A DNA stretch of 40,209 bases, taken from positions 1-40,209 of the forward strand of contig CANGQJ010000018.1 of NCBI GenBank assembly GCA_947456625.1. Direction: 5' to 3'. Shown here one piece after another: positions 8,762 to 17,030 of the stretch. Made by a program: the position numbers and the translations under genes. Within the stretch, counting starts at the first letter, position 1. Each line of letters begins with the position of its first letter. The notes beneath the pieces are model-generated. The model was not told the origin of the DNA. It was given only the letters and a program-made list of their open reading frames with translations, and did no database searches. Origin of the DNA: Bacteroidota bacterium (lineage in GTDB: Bacteria; Bacteroidota; Bacteroidia; Chitinophagales; Chitinophagaceae).

Positions 8762-9931
8762 TTATTTTTGTGAAGTAGTAATTGATTGGCCATCATACAA
8801 GGATTGGTATCCTTCTGTAATTACATTATCGCCTGCAACCAAACCACTTAATACTTCAATGTTGTTGCCATAAAATTCACCAACTGTAACTGTTTTTTTA
8901 CGTGCAACTAATTTTCCTTTTTCGGTTACTGCTACATAAATAAATTTATTTTTATCGTCGTTTTGTAACAAGTTTACTGGAATGCTAATTGCATTAGACT
9001 TAGCATAGTCTTTAATTTTAACCTGCGCCAATTGGTTAGGTCTAAAGTCCTTATCCATAGGAAGTTTTGTTTCAATAAAAAAGCTTCGGCTTAATGGATC
9101 AATTACATTTCCTAAAACATTTACTTTAGCGGCTAAGTTTTTTTGAGCATCCGGGAAAAATAAATTCACATCGGTACCCACTTTTACTTTACCTGCATAG
9201 TTTTCTGGTACTTGAGCTGTAATTTTTAAATGATCGGTATTTACAATTTTAATTTGACCTGGTCCCTGAAAAAACTCACCCACTTTAACATTCACTTCTT
9301 CGGCCACACCGTCTACATCGCTATAAATACTTGTGTAAGCCAATTGGTCTTTTGCCATTCCCAATTGCTCAGTAGCAGCTTTTAATTGGCTAGCGCTAGC
9401 TTCGGCATTGGTTTTAGCGGTCATCAATTGAATTTCACTACCAATGTTTTGCTCCCATAAATTCTTTTGTTTTTCATAAACTGCTTTTGCTAAAGCCGCT
9501 TGTGCTTTTAAAGTTTCAATATTTTGAGCAACCGCTGCAGCGCTTTGCTTAATTAAGCTATTGTCCAACTGAAGTAATAGTTGACCTTTTTTAACACGGT
9601 CACCTCTTTTAACAAATAATTGTCTTACTTGTCCGCCACCAGCACGTGGAGTTACATAGGAAACACTTTCCGATTCAATTTTTCCTTGTAGCTCAATATA
9701 GTGTGTAAATTCTTGGCTAACTAATGGAGTTACTGTTACTAAAACCGATTTTACATTATCCGATCCACCCACTTCTTTTTCAAGGGATGCAATTTGTGCA
9801 TTAATTTCTAAAGCCTGTTTTTTTAATTTTTCTAAACTTGCTTTTTTGGCTTCAATATTATTATTACCACTTCCACAAGCTACCGCTATCATGGTTAAAG
9901 CAATTGTAAATAATTTTAAACTATGTTTCAT
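8762..9931 (-). CDS. RND efflux periplasmic adaptor (AcrA/HlyD family), lipoprotein
   Basis: Membrane-fusion protein that bridges the inner-membrane pump and the outer-membrane channel. A lipoprotein signal peptide is visible: a hydrophobic core and lipobox VAC with Cys19 (IAVACGSG). This predicts lipid anchoring facing the periplasm. Next comes a short coiled coil (residues ~28-52). The lipoyl/barrel-sandwich half-motif PRAGGGQVRQLFVKRGDRVKKG (around 95-115) is split by a long Ala/Gln/Lys-rich helical hairpin, and beta-barrel and membrane-proximal domains follow. Length 389 is typical. It is 32 bp upstream of the pump gene, in the same operon. Confidence 0.94.
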   Translation of the reverse strand: MKHSLKLFTIALTMIAVACGSGNNNIEAKKASLEKLKKQALEINAQIASLEKEVGGSDNVKSVLVTVTPLVSQEFTHYIELQGKIESESVSYVTPRAGGGQVRQLFVKRGDRVKKGQLLLQLDNSLIKQSAAAVAQNIETLKAQAALAKAVYEKQKNLWEQNIGSEIQLMTAKTNAEASASQLKAATEQLGMAKDQLAYTSIYSDVDGVAEEVNVKVGEFFQGPGQIKIVNTDHLKITAQVPENYAGKVKVGTDVNLFFPDAQKNLAAKVNVLGNVIDPLSRSFFIETKLPMDKDFRPNQLAQVKIKDYAKSNAISIPVNLLQNDDKNKFIYVAVTEKGKLVARKKTVTVGEFYGNNIEVLSGLVAGDNVITEGYQSLYDGQSITTSQK

Positions 9932-9989
9932 TTGTATATATTTTAATGTTGTGTGTTTTATGATTGTATTGGGGTATTATTTAGTTGCT

Positions 9990-11327
9990 TTATAATTTTC
10001 CTGTTGCTTTTAATAAATCCACTTTAGCAATTAAAGCAGCGTATAATGCATTCATATAATTGTTTTGAGCACTCACTAGGTCCGCTTGTGCTGCCGAAAT
10101 TTCGGTATTGGAACCTGTTCCAGCTTCAAATTTCTTTTTAGTTTGTGTATATACTTTTTCGGCAAGGTTCATATTGTTCTTTTGAAATCCAACTGTAGCT
10201 ACCGAAGACATATAGTTTAACTTGGCTTGGTTAATTTCGTTGTCAATATTATTTTTTAAGGCCTCTATTTGATTTTCGGTTTGTCTTAATTCAACTTTAG
10301 TTCGCTTAATTCTTGCATCCGTTGCAAAGCCATTAAATATAGGTAGGCTAATATTTAAACTAATAAGGGAAGTGGTAAACCAATTACCACCTTCAAAAAA
10401 GTCAAACTTACTACGTTGTGCATTTTTAGAATAAGAGCCTGACATAGCAATGGTAGGTAAGTTGCTTAATTGGTAACGCTTAATATTGTACTCGTTTAAT
10501 TTTTTAATGGTGCCTAAGTACTGGTAGTCCTTGCGCACATTGTATTCAAAATTATTTTCAGTTAATACGTCGTTGTTTAAACTGCTTTCATTAATAACAT
10601 CGGTTAATATTAAACTATCCTTAACCGGCATGCCCATTAACATTTTTAAACCCATATAACCTATAGCTACACTATTGTTTGCTTTTAATTTTTCTGTTTC
10701 TAGGTTGTTTAATTGAACACTTAATTTATCTATGTCTAATTTTTCGGCAAAACCATTTTTGTACATGATTTCTGCGTCGTGTGCAAGCGCTTTAATACGA
10801 CTAATATTAGCATCTAAAATATTTAATTGTGTTTTACTTGCAGAGAGCTGATAGTAAATTTTATAAATATTTGCTTTAATAGCTTCTTCGGTTAATGCAG
10901 CATTTTTTCTTACCATTTCCATAGAAGTGGCTCTTGCTTGTAAAGCAATAAACACTTGGCCATCAAATAATAATTGTTGCAAATTGGCTCCGTAGTTGGC
11001 ATTAAACTTAGTACCAAACTGAACTGGGATAAAGGTTCCCGCAGGGCCACCAAAAATTTGTGCAGGTAGTAGGGAAGTAGGAATTTTTGTGTAATCCACT
11101 ACGCCTGTACTTGTGGAAATGGTTGGAAATGCAGCAGCTGCAATTTCACGATTGCTTTGCGCTTGCACCTCAATGGCAAGTAGTGCATTTTTTACTTGCA
11201 CATTATTTTTTTGTGCATAGGCTACGCACTGTTCCAATGAAAAGGAATGCGAAGTGGTGGTAGTATCCTGTGCTTGAATCAGGTTTACTACCACTAAACT
11301 TAGGGTTAAAAATAATAGTTTTTTCAT
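9990..11327 (-). CDS. TolC-family outer membrane channel of the RND efflux operon
   Basis: Outer-membrane factor of the tripartite pump. The signal peptide is MKKLLFLTLSLVVVNLIQAQ, with cleavage near QAQ (residues 18-20). The body has the OEP repeats: first repeat FSLEQCVAYAQKNNVQVKNA and a second repeat ending KKFEAGTGSNTEISAAQADL. Length 445. It lies between the tetR-type repressor (16 bp away) and the adaptor gene (58 bp away). Unlike the orphan TolC-like gene at 2644, this copy has both partners next to it. Bacteroidota often place the channel gene first in such operons. Confidence 0.93.
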   Translation of the reverse strand: MKKLLFLTLSLVVVNLIQAQDTTTTSHSFSLEQCVAYAQKNNVQVKNALLAIEVQAQSNREIAAAAFPTISTSTGVVDYTKIPTSLLPAQIFGGPAGTFIPVQFGTKFNANYGANLQQLLFDGQVFIALQARATSMEMVRKNAALTEEAIKANIYKIYYQLSASKTQLNILDANISRIKALAHDAEIMYKNGFAEKLDIDKLSVQLNNLETEKLKANNSVAIGYMGLKMLMGMPVKDSLILTDVINESSLNNDVLTENNFEYNVRKDYQYLGTIKKLNEYNIKRYQLSNLPTIAMSGSYSKNAQRSKFDFFEGGNWFTTSLISLNISLPIFNGFATDARIKRTKVELRQTENQIEALKNNIDNEINQAKLNYMSSVATVGFQKNNMNLAEKVYTQTKKKFEAGTGSNTEISAAQADLVSAQNNYMNALYAALIAKVDLLKATGKL

Positions 11328-11343
11328 TTTATGATTGCTTGTT

Positions 11344-12009
11344 TTATTTTTTAAAGTTGTTTTCTAATTCCATCAATTCAAGTGCACTATGTTTTGTATG
11401 CATTGTCTCACTATATTGTTTTTTATATTTTTCCATTAATTCAATTCCTTTTATAGACATGACACCGTAAATAAAATTTTCAATTATTTGTAGTGTTACT
11501 TTGCCCACATCAAATTTGCTAAAGGGATATAGTTGTGTATTAAATGGAACAAAACTTGTTTCTAAACGGTAAATAGATAAAATTTCTGGATCAATTTCTT
11601 TTCGGTAAACCCCTTGTTCAATCCCCTTTATTAAGTTTGTTTTAATAATGCGATGCATAAATTCATCCTTGTGATTTTGAATTCTTGCAAAAGCTTCTGG
11701 AAAATATTTTGCAAGCTCGTTCATGGTCATTGGATTCATGTTCTTGAACATATGTTGGATGTCTTCTAAAAGCATAAACATTTCATGCACTGCGTTTTCG
11801 GCACTGTCCTGTGTTTTTTGACATTTTAAGGATTGTTCTTCCAATTCTAAATTCACAACAGCCATCACAACGGCTTCCTTGTCCTTGTAAAACTGGTAAA
11901 TGGTTTTTTTGCTAATACCCAATTGAGAAGCAAGGTCGTCCATGGTTACATGCTTTACGCCATGCCTAGTCATTAGGTCACGCGCTTTAAATAAGATTCT
12001 ATTTTCCAT
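11344..12009 (-). CDS. TetR-family transcriptional regulator of the efflux operon
   Basis: One-component repressor with an N-terminal three-helix DNA-binding domain. Residues about 8-50 read ARDLMTRHGVKHVTMDDLA then SQLGISKKTIYQFYKDKEAV, the canonical TetR helix-turn-helix with the TIYxFYKDKE end. The remaining ~170 residues are a helical ligand-binding and dimer domain that matches no specific class I can name. It is the first gene of the operon and 16 bp before tolC, so it most likely represses itself and the pump and is relieved by a pump substrate. A matching inverted repeat lies across its promoter (12036-12063). Confidence 0.93.
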   Translation of the reverse strand: MENRILFKARDLMTRHGVKHVTMDDLASQLGISKKTIYQFYKDKEAVVMAVVNLELEEQSLKCQKTQDSAENAVHEMFMLLEDIQHMFKNMNPMTMNELAKYFPEAFARIQNHKDEFMHRIIKTNLIKGIEQGVYRKEIDPEILSIYRLETSFVPFNTQLYPFSKFDVGKVTLQIIENFIYGVMSIKGIELMEKYKKQYSETMHTKHSALELMELENNFKK

Positions 12010-12026
12010 AGCTTCAATTTGAGGCG

Positions 12027-12057
12027 CAAAACTACGGAAACTAAATTCGTTTTCAAA
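12027..12057 (-). promoter_or_regulatory. Promoter of the tetR-tolC-acrA-acrB operon
   Basis: On the minus strand TTTG (12057-12054), a 19-bp spacer and TAGTTTTG (12034-12027) give an exact match to the Bacteroidota consensus TTTG-N19/20-TAnnTTTG. Transcription would start around 12020, about 10 bp before the tetR ATG at 12009. Confidence 0.7.
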
Positions 12058-12063
12058 GTTTCC
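12036..12063. promoter_or_regulatory. Candidate TetR operator
   Basis: GGAAACT (12036-12042) and AGTTTCC (12057-12063) form a perfect inverted repeat with a 14-bp centre. It covers the -33 element and spacer of the efflux-operon promoter. Its place and symmetry suit a dimeric TetR repressor blocking RNA polymerase; binding is inferred. Confidence 0.55.
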
Positions 12064-12092
12064 AGACCGATTTTATTAATAATTTATGCTGA

Positions 12093-12794
12093 ATGGCAAA
12101 AAAGGTGGAAATTTGGACTCTAAATCAATTAAAAATGCCCAGTTTAAGGCAAAAAGCGAGAAGAAAAAGGCTTTTTTCGTACCTGGCCCAACTGTTTTTT
12201 CAGGGGGTTATTGTACTGGCTCCCATTGGTATTACTTTTTGGGTAATTGTTAGTTTATTTAACTGGGTGGACAATTTCCTGCCTAATTTATTAAACACAT
12301 TATTTCCTATCAAATTTGCCGCCGTTAATGGACAAATCCCAAAAGTAACAGGCCTGGGATTTTTATTGGTTATCTCCTTAGTGTTTTTAGTGGGCTGGCT
12401 TTCCTCTTTATATTTTATGGAAAAATTTGTTTCCATTTTTGATCGCATTTTAGAGAACACACCCGGCATTAAAATAATTTATTCTTCGGTTAAAGATTTT
12501 TTAGAAGCCTTTGCTGGTAACAAGAAAAAATTTGACGAACCCGTTTTAGTAAATGTAGACAGTGAAGGAGTTTGGAGAATTGGTTTTATAACACAACAAA
12601 GTTCTGCGCATTTTGGATTGGCCGAACATTATACGGTGTATGTGCCACACTCTTATGCAATATCAGGTATCACGTATATTGTTCCTATTGCTAAAGTAAA
12701 AAAATTACCTAAAGGAATTTCTGCTGCCGAAGCAATGAAGTATGTAGTATCCGGAGGTGTTACCACTGTTGACGAGATTGAACAAAGTAAATAA
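12093..12794 (+). CDS. DUF502 family membrane protein
   Basis: Predicted inner-membrane protein of the DUF502 family, function unknown. It has a basic N-terminus (KARRKR), TM1 around residues 32-55 (QGVIVLAPIGITFWVIV), TM2 around 86-108 (LGFLLVISLVFLVGWLS), and then the conserved segment PGIKIIYSSVKDFLEAFAG and a soluble C-terminal part with YVPHSYAISG. Length 233. The first ATG at 12093 adds 14 residues before a second possible start, MPSLRQ at 12135; homologue length alone does not decide between them. The gene diverges from tetR and ends 9 bp before serC, so it is probably co-transcribed with serC. Confidence 0.85.
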   Translation: MAKKVEIWTLNQLKMPSLRQKARRKRLFSYLAQLFFQGVIVLAPIGITFWVIVSLFNWVDNFLPNLLNTLFPIKFAAVNGQIPKVTGLGFLLVISLVFLVGWLSSLYFMEKFVSIFDRILENTPGIKIIYSSVKDFLEAFAGNKKKFDEPVLVNVDSEGVWRIGFITQQSSAHFGLAEHYTVYVPHSYAISGITYIVPIAKVKKLPKGISAAEAMKYVVSGGVTTVDEIEQSK

Positions 12795-12803
12795 TTAAGC
12801 ATC

Positions 12804-13862
12804 ATGCAATTGCACAATTTTAATTCAGGTCCAGCTATTTTACCAAAGGAAGTGTTAGATGAGGCTGCAGCTGCTATTCATAATTTTAACAACACAGGTT
12901 TATCCATTTTAGAAATAGGACACCGAACTACTCATTTTGTAGCAGTAGTAGAGGAAGCAAAAACAATTGTAAAAAGACTCATGGATATTGGGGATGATTA
13001 CGATGTACTTTTTTTACAAGGAGGTGCTACCATGCAGTTTATGCAAGTGCCTATGAATTTATTAGATGAAAACGGAATGGCTGCAATTTGTGATAATGGT
13101 GTATGGGGAAATAAAGCAGTAAAAGAAGCAAAAATATTTGGCCCAGTAACGGTGGTTTCGGATAGCTCAGATAAAAAACATACTTACTTAAATAAGGAAT
13201 TAAATTTACCAGCAGGAACCAGTTATTTGCACATCACTACCAATAACACAGTGGAGGGAACCCAATGGCATAGCTATCCTCAGGTAAATGTTCCTTTAAT
13301 TGGCGACATGAGTTCCGATATATTTTGCAGGCCTGCAAACTTTAAACAGTTTGATTTAATTTATGCAGGAGCACAAAAAAATATGGGAGCAGCGGGTGTT
13401 ACCATGGTAGTATTAAAAAAATCATTACTAGGAAAAGTAAACCGAAAAATTCCTGCCATATTGGATTATCAAAAACATATAGAGGCAGGATCACTATTAA
13501 ATACACCTCCAGTATTTGCAATTTATGTAAGCTTACTTACTTTAAGATGGATTGAAAAAGAAGGTGGTTTATTAGAGATGCAAAAACGCAATGAACAAAA
13601 AGCAAACTTATTATATCAAACCATTGACGAACATCCCGCGTTTTATTGTCCTATTGAAAAAGCAGATCGCAGTATTATGAATGCAGTTTTCTTTTTAACC
13701 GATCCTAATAAAGAGGAATCATTTTTAGCAGTTTGTAAAGCACAAGGAATGATAGGTGTAAAAGGTTACCGAACAGTAGGAGGTATAAGAGTTAGTATGT
13801 ATAATGCATTGCCACTTAGTAGTGTACAAGCATTTTGTGATTTAATGAAAAATTTCTCTTAA
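12804..13862 (+). CDS. serC: Phosphoserine aminotransferase
   Basis: PLP-dependent class V aminotransferase converting 3-phosphohydroxypyruvate and glutamate to phosphoserine, the second step of serine synthesis, and also used in pyridoxal phosphate synthesis. The start MQLHNFNSGPAILP is diagnostic, followed by SILEIGHRT, the LQGGATMQF cofactor loop and the PLP lysine K192 in YAGAQKNMGAAG. Length 352 is normal (E. coli 362). It lies 9 bp after the DUF502 gene and 66 bp before the DUF1015 gene. serA, the preceding enzyme, is not in the window. Confidence 0.96.
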   Translation: MQLHNFNSGPAILPKEVLDEAAAAIHNFNNTGLSILEIGHRTTHFVAVVEEAKTIVKRLMDIGDDYDVLFLQGGATMQFMQVPMNLLDENGMAAICDNGVWGNKAVKEAKIFGPVTVVSDSSDKKHTYLNKELNLPAGTSYLHITTNNTVEGTQWHSYPQVNVPLIGDMSSDIFCRPANFKQFDLIYAGAQKNMGAAGVTMVVLKKSLLGKVNRKIPAILDYQKHIEAGSLLNTPPVFAIYVSLLTLRWIEKEGGLLEMQKRNEQKANLLYQTIDEHPAFYCPIEKADRSIMNAVFFLTDPNKEESFLAVCKAQGMIGVKGYRTVGGIRVSMYNALPLSSVQAFCDLMKNFS

Positions 13863-13928
13863 TTAATTGGCACCAAACAGGTTCAACAAATAATTTAATA
13901 CTCAAAAAAAAGAACGATATTTGCGCCC

Positions 13929-15191
13929 ATGGCAAAAATTAGACCCTTTGAAGCTGTAAGACCACAGCCACAATTAGCAAAGCAAGTAGCAAGCAAACCA
14001 TACGATGTTTTAAATAGTGCAGAAGCAAAACAAGAGGCAGTAGGTAATGCATATTCTTTTTTACATATCACAAAAAGTGAAATTGATTTACCCGAAACGG
14101 TAGACATTCATTCGCAACAGGTTTATGATTTAGCATTAGAAAATTTAAATGCTTTTTTACAACGTGATGTTTTATTTAAAGAATCAAAACCTTGTTATTA
14201 TATCTACCGATTAATTATGGATGGACGTGCACAAACAGGACTGGTTTGTGTAAGTAGTGTAGATGATTATAACAATGACATTATTAAAAAACATGAATTC
14301 ACCCGCCCCGAAAAAGAGCAGGACCGAATTAATCATATTAAAACAACCGGTGCGCAAACAGGTAATGTGTTTTTAGCCTACCGCAATCAAGCAAGTATTG
14401 ATACTTTAATTGATAAGTGGATGACTACTAAAAACCCAGTGTACGATTTTACGACCGAGGATGGTATTCAGCATACCGTTTGGGCTGTAAGTGACTCGGA
14501 AAACATAGCTCAAATCACCAATCTATTTGAAACCGAGGTGCCTTGCACTTATATTGCGGATGGTCACCACCGTGCTGCTTCGGCTGCTAAAGTAAGACTC
14601 GCATTAAGTGAAGCGGGCGCCAATGTAAATGGAGACGCTATAAAATCTGCAACCGGTCCAGATTATTTTTTAACTACTTTATTTCCTTCTAACCAGTTGC
14701 ATATTATGGATTACAACAGGGTAGTAAAGGATTTAAATGGACATACTGTTGAAGGTTTTTTAGAAGCACTTAAAAACGAATTTGAAATAAGCGAACTGGA
14801 AGCTGCTTATAAACCAGCAAGCCTGCATAGTTTTGGATTATACCTTGCTGGCAAGTGGTACAGCTTAAAAGCAAAGCCAGGCACTTATAACGACAATGAT
14901 CCTATTGGCGTATTGGACGTTACTATATTGTCTAATAATATTTTATCCAAACTATTAGGCATTGTGGATCAAAGAACCGACAAGCGTATTGACTTTGTAG
15001 GTGGAATAAGAGGCTTAAATGAATTAGAAAAACGTGTGGACAGCGGGGATATGCAACTTGCTATAAGCTTATATCCAGTAACCATTGACCAACTATTTAA
15101 TATTGCCGATGCGGGTGAAGTGATGCCTCCAAAAAGTACATGGTTTGAACCCAAATTAAGAGACGGTTTATTAACGCATTTAATATACTAG
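13929..15191 (+). CDS. DUF1015 family protein
   Basis: Member of the DUF1015 family, whose biochemical role is not established. The N-terminus MAKIRPFEAVRPQP and the motif YIADGHHRAASA (DGHHR at residues 211-215) are the family hallmarks. Length 420 is typical. I recall these genes lying beside serC/serA in Bacteroidota, so a link to serine metabolism is a guess from context. The start is 66 bp after serC. A TATTTGC element (13918-13924) just before the ATG resembles a -7 box, which would give an almost leaderless transcript. Confidence 0.85.
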   Translation: MAKIRPFEAVRPQPQLAKQVASKPYDVLNSAEAKQEAVGNAYSFLHITKSEIDLPETVDIHSQQVYDLALENLNAFLQRDVLFKESKPCYYIYRLIMDGRAQTGLVCVSSVDDYNNDIIKKHEFTRPEKEQDRINHIKTTGAQTGNVFLAYRNQASIDTLIDKWMTTKNPVYDFTTEDGIQHTVWAVSDSENIAQITNLFETEVPCTYIADGHHRAASAAKVRLALSEAGANVNGDAIKSATGPDYFLTTLFPSNQLHIMDYNRVVKDLNGHTVEGFLEALKNEFEISELEAAYKPASLHSFGLYLAGKWYSLKAKPGTYNDNDPIGVLDVTILSNNILSKLLGIVDQRTDKRIDFVGGIRGLNELEKRVDSGDMQLAISLYPVTIDQLFNIADAGEVMPPKSTWFEPKLRDGLLTHLIY

Positions 15192-15245
15192 TTTCTTTTT
15201 TTTCTGCTCCTTTATTAGTACTTTGTTACACAATTTTGCTTGACC

Positions 15246-17030
15246 ATGGAGTGTAAACGTTTATTTGAGTGTATCGAACACCAATTACAGCATTTTCCTA
15301 AACAGGACATGTTGGCTGCCAAAGAAAATGGAGTATGGAGAAAGTATTCCTCACAGGAAGTGGCCACTACGGTAAACCAATTAAGTGCTGGTTTATTAAG
15401 TTTAGGTTTGTCGGCAAATAATTTTACACCCGAGGGAAGCGATAAGGTAGCCATTATTAGTGCTAACCGCCCCGAGTGGCTTATTTCGGATATGGCTGCG
15501 CAACAATTAGGTATTATTTGGGTGCCAGTTTATCCAACCACCAATCCCCTTGAACTTACTTTTATTTTAAACGACGCCTCGGTTAAATATATGTTTGCAA
15601 GCAATACCGACTTGTACAACAAAGTAATGTCCATTAAGGAGCAAGTACCTTGTTTAAAAGAGGTATTTACTTTTGATAAAATTCCAGGTGCTAAACATTG
15701 GAGTAGTTTATTAATAAATGATCAAGCAGCACTTGAGCAAGTGGCAGCTATTAAAAAAACAATTCCTGTAAAACAAGTAGCTACGTTTATTTATACTTCG
15801 GGTACCACAGGTACACCTAAGGGCGTAATGCTTACACATGAAAATGTTTATTTTAATTTAATGATGGGTAAGGAAAGTTTTCCTTTTCCGGATAATCCAA
15901 CATATAAAGTATTAAGCTTTTTACCACTAAATCATATTTTTGAAAAAGTAGCATCATACATTTATATGTATAGTGGCATGAGTATTTATTACGCCGAAAG
16001 CCTTGATACTATTGGCGATAACTTAAAGGAAATTTCTCCCGATGCTTTTTCTACGGTACCAAGATTACTTGAAAAAGTGTTTGAAAAAATAATGATGAAG
16101 GGGGAGGAGCTTACAGGTATTAAACGAAAATTATTTTTCTGGGCAGTTGCTTTAGGTGAAAAATATGATAATATTATTCCGGGATCACTATGGTATCGCA
16201 TCCAATTAAAAATTGCAAACAAATTAATTTTTAATAAATGGCGTGAGGCATTAGGTGGTAATGTTAAATTTATTGTAACGGGTGGTGCGGCTTGTCAGGT
16301 TAAGTTATTGCGCATTTTTAATGCAGCACAAATAAATGTGTACGAGGGTTATGGCCCTACCGAGAACAGTCCTATTATTAGTATTAATTTAAGAACACCG
16401 GGGGGCACTAAATTTGGAACAGTGGGTCATGTCATTAAAGGAGTGCAATATAAGCTTGAGGCCGACGGTGAAATTTGTGTGGCAGGTCCAAGTGTGATGT
16501 TGGGTTATTACAAACGTCCCGACCTTACCGCAGAAACTATTATAGACGGTTGGTTACATACGGGTGATATTGGTGAAATAGTTGACGGTAAATTTTTAAA
16601 AATTACCGATCGTAAAAAAGAGCTCTTTAAAACCAGTGGTGGTAAATATGTTGCACCGCAACCTATTGAAAACAAAATGAAAGAGAGTCCTTTTATTGAA
16701 CAAATTGTACTTATTGGTGACAACAAAAAATTTGTAAGTGCTTTAATAGTACCAGGTTTTTCAAAATTAAAGGAGTGGGCAAAGCACCATGGTATTGAGT
16801 ATACCAGCAATGAAGCCATTATTAAAAACACCATGGTGGTAACCATGATTGAGGATATTGTGGAGGAGTATAATACTTTATTTAATCAGGTAGAGCAGGT
16901 AAAAAAATTTACTTTACTTCCCAGAGAGTTTAGTATTGATAAAGGTGAAATGACACCTAAGCTTAGTATTCGAAGAAAAAATATTTTGGCAAATTTTGCT
17001 ACCGAGGTAGAAGCCATGTACGCGTCTTAA
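15246..17030 (+). CDS. Long-chain acyl-CoA synthetase (AMP-forming)
   Basis: ANL-superfamily ligase that activates long-chain fatty acids to acyl-CoA via acyl-adenylate. Motifs in order: P-loop YTSGTTGTPKGVMLTHEN (about residues 184-200), YEGYGPTENSPI (A5), GWLHTGDIG (A7), and ITDRKKELFKTSGGKYVAP with the hinge and A8, like FadD15-type enzymes. The C-terminal catalytic lysine region KGEMTPKLSIRRK is present. About 594 residues. I chose the ATG at 15246; the frame also offers a TTG two codons earlier. A TACTTTG box (15219-15225) is a possible -7 element. The stop overlaps the stop of the convergent minus-strand gene in a shared TTAA (17027-17030). Confidence 0.93.
   Translation: MECKRLFECIEHQLQHFPKQDMLAAKENGVWRKYSSQEVATTVNQLSAGLLSLGLSANNFTPEGSDKVAIISANRPEWLISDMAAQQLGIIWVPVYPTTNPLELTFILNDASVKYMFASNTDLYNKVMSIKEQVPCLKEVFTFDKIPGAKHWSSLLINDQAALEQVAAIKKTIPVKQVATFIYTSGTTGTPKGVMLTHENVYFNLMMGKESFPFPDNPTYKVLSFLPLNHIFEKVASYIYMYSGMSIYYAESLDTIGDNLKEISPDAFSTVPRLLEKVFEKIMMKGEELTGIKRKLFFWAVALGEKYDNIIPGSLWYRIQLKIANKLIFNKWREALGGNVKFIVTGGAACQVKLLRIFNAAQINVYEGYGPTENSPIISINLRTPGGTKFGTVGHVIKGVQYKLEADGEICVAGPSVMLGYYKRPDLTAETIIDGWLHTGDIGEIVDGKFLKITDRKKELFKTSGGKYVAPQPIENKMKESPFIEQIVLIGDNKKFVSALIVPGFSKLKEWAKHHGIEYTSNEAIIKNTMVVTMIEDIVEEYNTLFNQVEQVKKFTLLPREFSIDKGEMTPKLSIRRKNILANFATEVEAMYAS

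Noticed and set aside
15240..15245. TTG at 15240 as the start of the acyl-CoA synthetase
   Set aside because: An ATG two codons later is the usual initiator and gives a normal N-terminus; nothing favours the TTG.
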